Origin: Thermodesulfobacteriota bacterium
GTDB lineage: Bacteria > Desulfobacterota > Desulfomonilia > Desulfomonilales > Desulfomonilaceae
Direction: 5' to 3'
Assembly (NCBI GenBank): GCA_030837305.1
Contig: JAUPKT010000310.1
Coordinates: forward strand, 1-14,771
Length of the DNA: 14,771 nucleotides
This document shows, piece after piece, positions 14,240 to 14,771 of the stretch (position 1 is its first letter; each line of letters begins with the position of its first letter). The notes under the pieces are model-generated. The model did not search any database. It had not been told where the DNA came from and saw only the letters and a list, made by a program, of their open reading frames with translations. The translations under genes and the position numbers were made by a program.

Positions 14240-14771
14240 TCAACCACGCGTCTCTTTCACAGAATCATCTTCGGTTTCTTCGATGTCATTTTCAGCGCCA
14301 TCCTCCGACTCATCGTCTTCTGATGAATCCTCAAGATCAGTGCCTGAAATTTGCTCCATGGAGGTTCCGTCGTGCACTTGACTCGTTGCTTCTCCAGCGT
14401 CTTCCTGCAGGGAAGCTTCGTACATGGCTCGACCTTCGATACAGGCATCTGCTATGCGAGACGCGAACAACCTGATCGCTCTTATTGCGTCGTCGTTCCC
14501 CGGAATGACATAGTCGATTTCATCCGGATCACAGTTTGAATCCACGATAGCTGCGATGGGTATTCCAAGTTTTCTGGCCTCTTGAACCCCGATGTTTTCC
14601 TTCTTGGGATCAACGATGAAGACTGCGCCGGGTAACTTGCGCATCTCTCTTATTCCTTCAAGGTTTTTACTCAACTTCTCGTGAAGTCTCTTGAAATTAA
14701 CGAGTTCTTTCTTCGTGAAATTGGTTTGTTCGGGTTTCTCAAGAATGGCAGAAATGCTGTTAAGCCGTTCG
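14240..14771 (-). CDS. rpsB: 30S ribosomal protein S2, C-terminal part with acidic tail
   Basis: The frame is open to the right edge, so the N-terminal part and start are outside. About 176 residues are visible. Hallmarks: TKKEL, the [21 protein letters not shown] segment, [27 protein letters not shown], and [13 protein letters not shown], all typical of bacterial S2. After this core about 55 residues follow that are rich in Glu, Asp and Ser ([18 protein letters not shown] and on), much longer and more acidic than the tail of the Escherichia coli protein. It is the first visible gene of the operon; 119 bases separate it from tsf. Confidence 0.95.
   Translation of the reverse strand, partial: ERLNSISAILEKPEQTNFTKKELVNFKRLHEKLSKNLEGIREMRKLPGAVFIVDPKKENIGVQEARKLGIPIAAIVDSNCDPDEIDYVIPGNDDAIRAIRLFASRIADACIEGRAMYEASLQEDAGEATSQVHDGTSMEQISGTDLEDSSEDDESEDGAENDIEETEDDSVKETRG

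Noticed and set aside
1..14771. CRISPR arrays, insertion sequences, tRNA or rRNA genes
   Set aside because: No regularly spaced repeats, no transposase or terminal inverted repeats, and no cloverleaf or rRNA sequence seen by eye.

Overview
The window is bacterial chromosome, most likely from an anaerobic member of the Desulfobacterota (old Deltaproteobacteria, sulfate-reducing or syntrophic type). That placement is an inference. It rests on the moderate base composition, the gene order rpsB-tsf-pyrH-frr-uppS-cdsA-dxr, a short EF-Ts, a CooT-type nickel protein and a HAD protein resembling archaeal EhaR-like proteins. No mobile element, CRISPR array, tRNA or rRNA was seen.

Left part (1-2524, + strand): the 3' end of a RidA-family deaminase gene; a gene-free stretch of about 566 bases (285-850) holding two well-formed RNA-like structures; rpsU (ribosomal protein S21); and an unusual membrane protein that joins N-terminal membrane helices, a rhodanese domain with its catalytic cysteine, and a C-terminal isoprenylcysteine/phospholipid-type methyltransferase domain.

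Middle part (2532-7638, - strand): a four-gene cluster read as GT39-like membrane glycosyltransferase, membrane-anchored SGNH hydrolase, PfkB-family kinase and HAD-family phosphatase. SGNH and PfkB overlap by ATGA, and a good sigma70-like promoter lies upstream of the first gene. Next comes a 414-base gap (7639-8052) that looks like an independent small RNA gene on the + strand: four hairpins in a row, then a long stem followed by a T-tract. Beyond it are an HNH endonuclease gene and a cooT-like gene (both -), and a divergent unrecognised 93-residue gene (+).

Right part (9370-14771, - strand): a compact housekeeping operon transcribed as rpsB-tsf-pyrH-frr-uppS-cdsA-dxr. It covers translation (S2, EF-Ts, ribosome recycling), pyrimidine nucleotides (UMP kinase), and isoprenoid and phospholipid precursors (undecaprenyl diphosphate synthase, CDP-diglyceride synthase, DXP reductoisomerase). 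Several genes overlap or nearly touch, which suggests translational coupling. rpsB runs off the right edge.

The most interesting items are the candidate small RNA at about 7841-8014, the rhodanese-methyltransferase membrane fusion, the four-gene glycan/kinase/phosphatase cluster, and the structured region upstream of rpsU.
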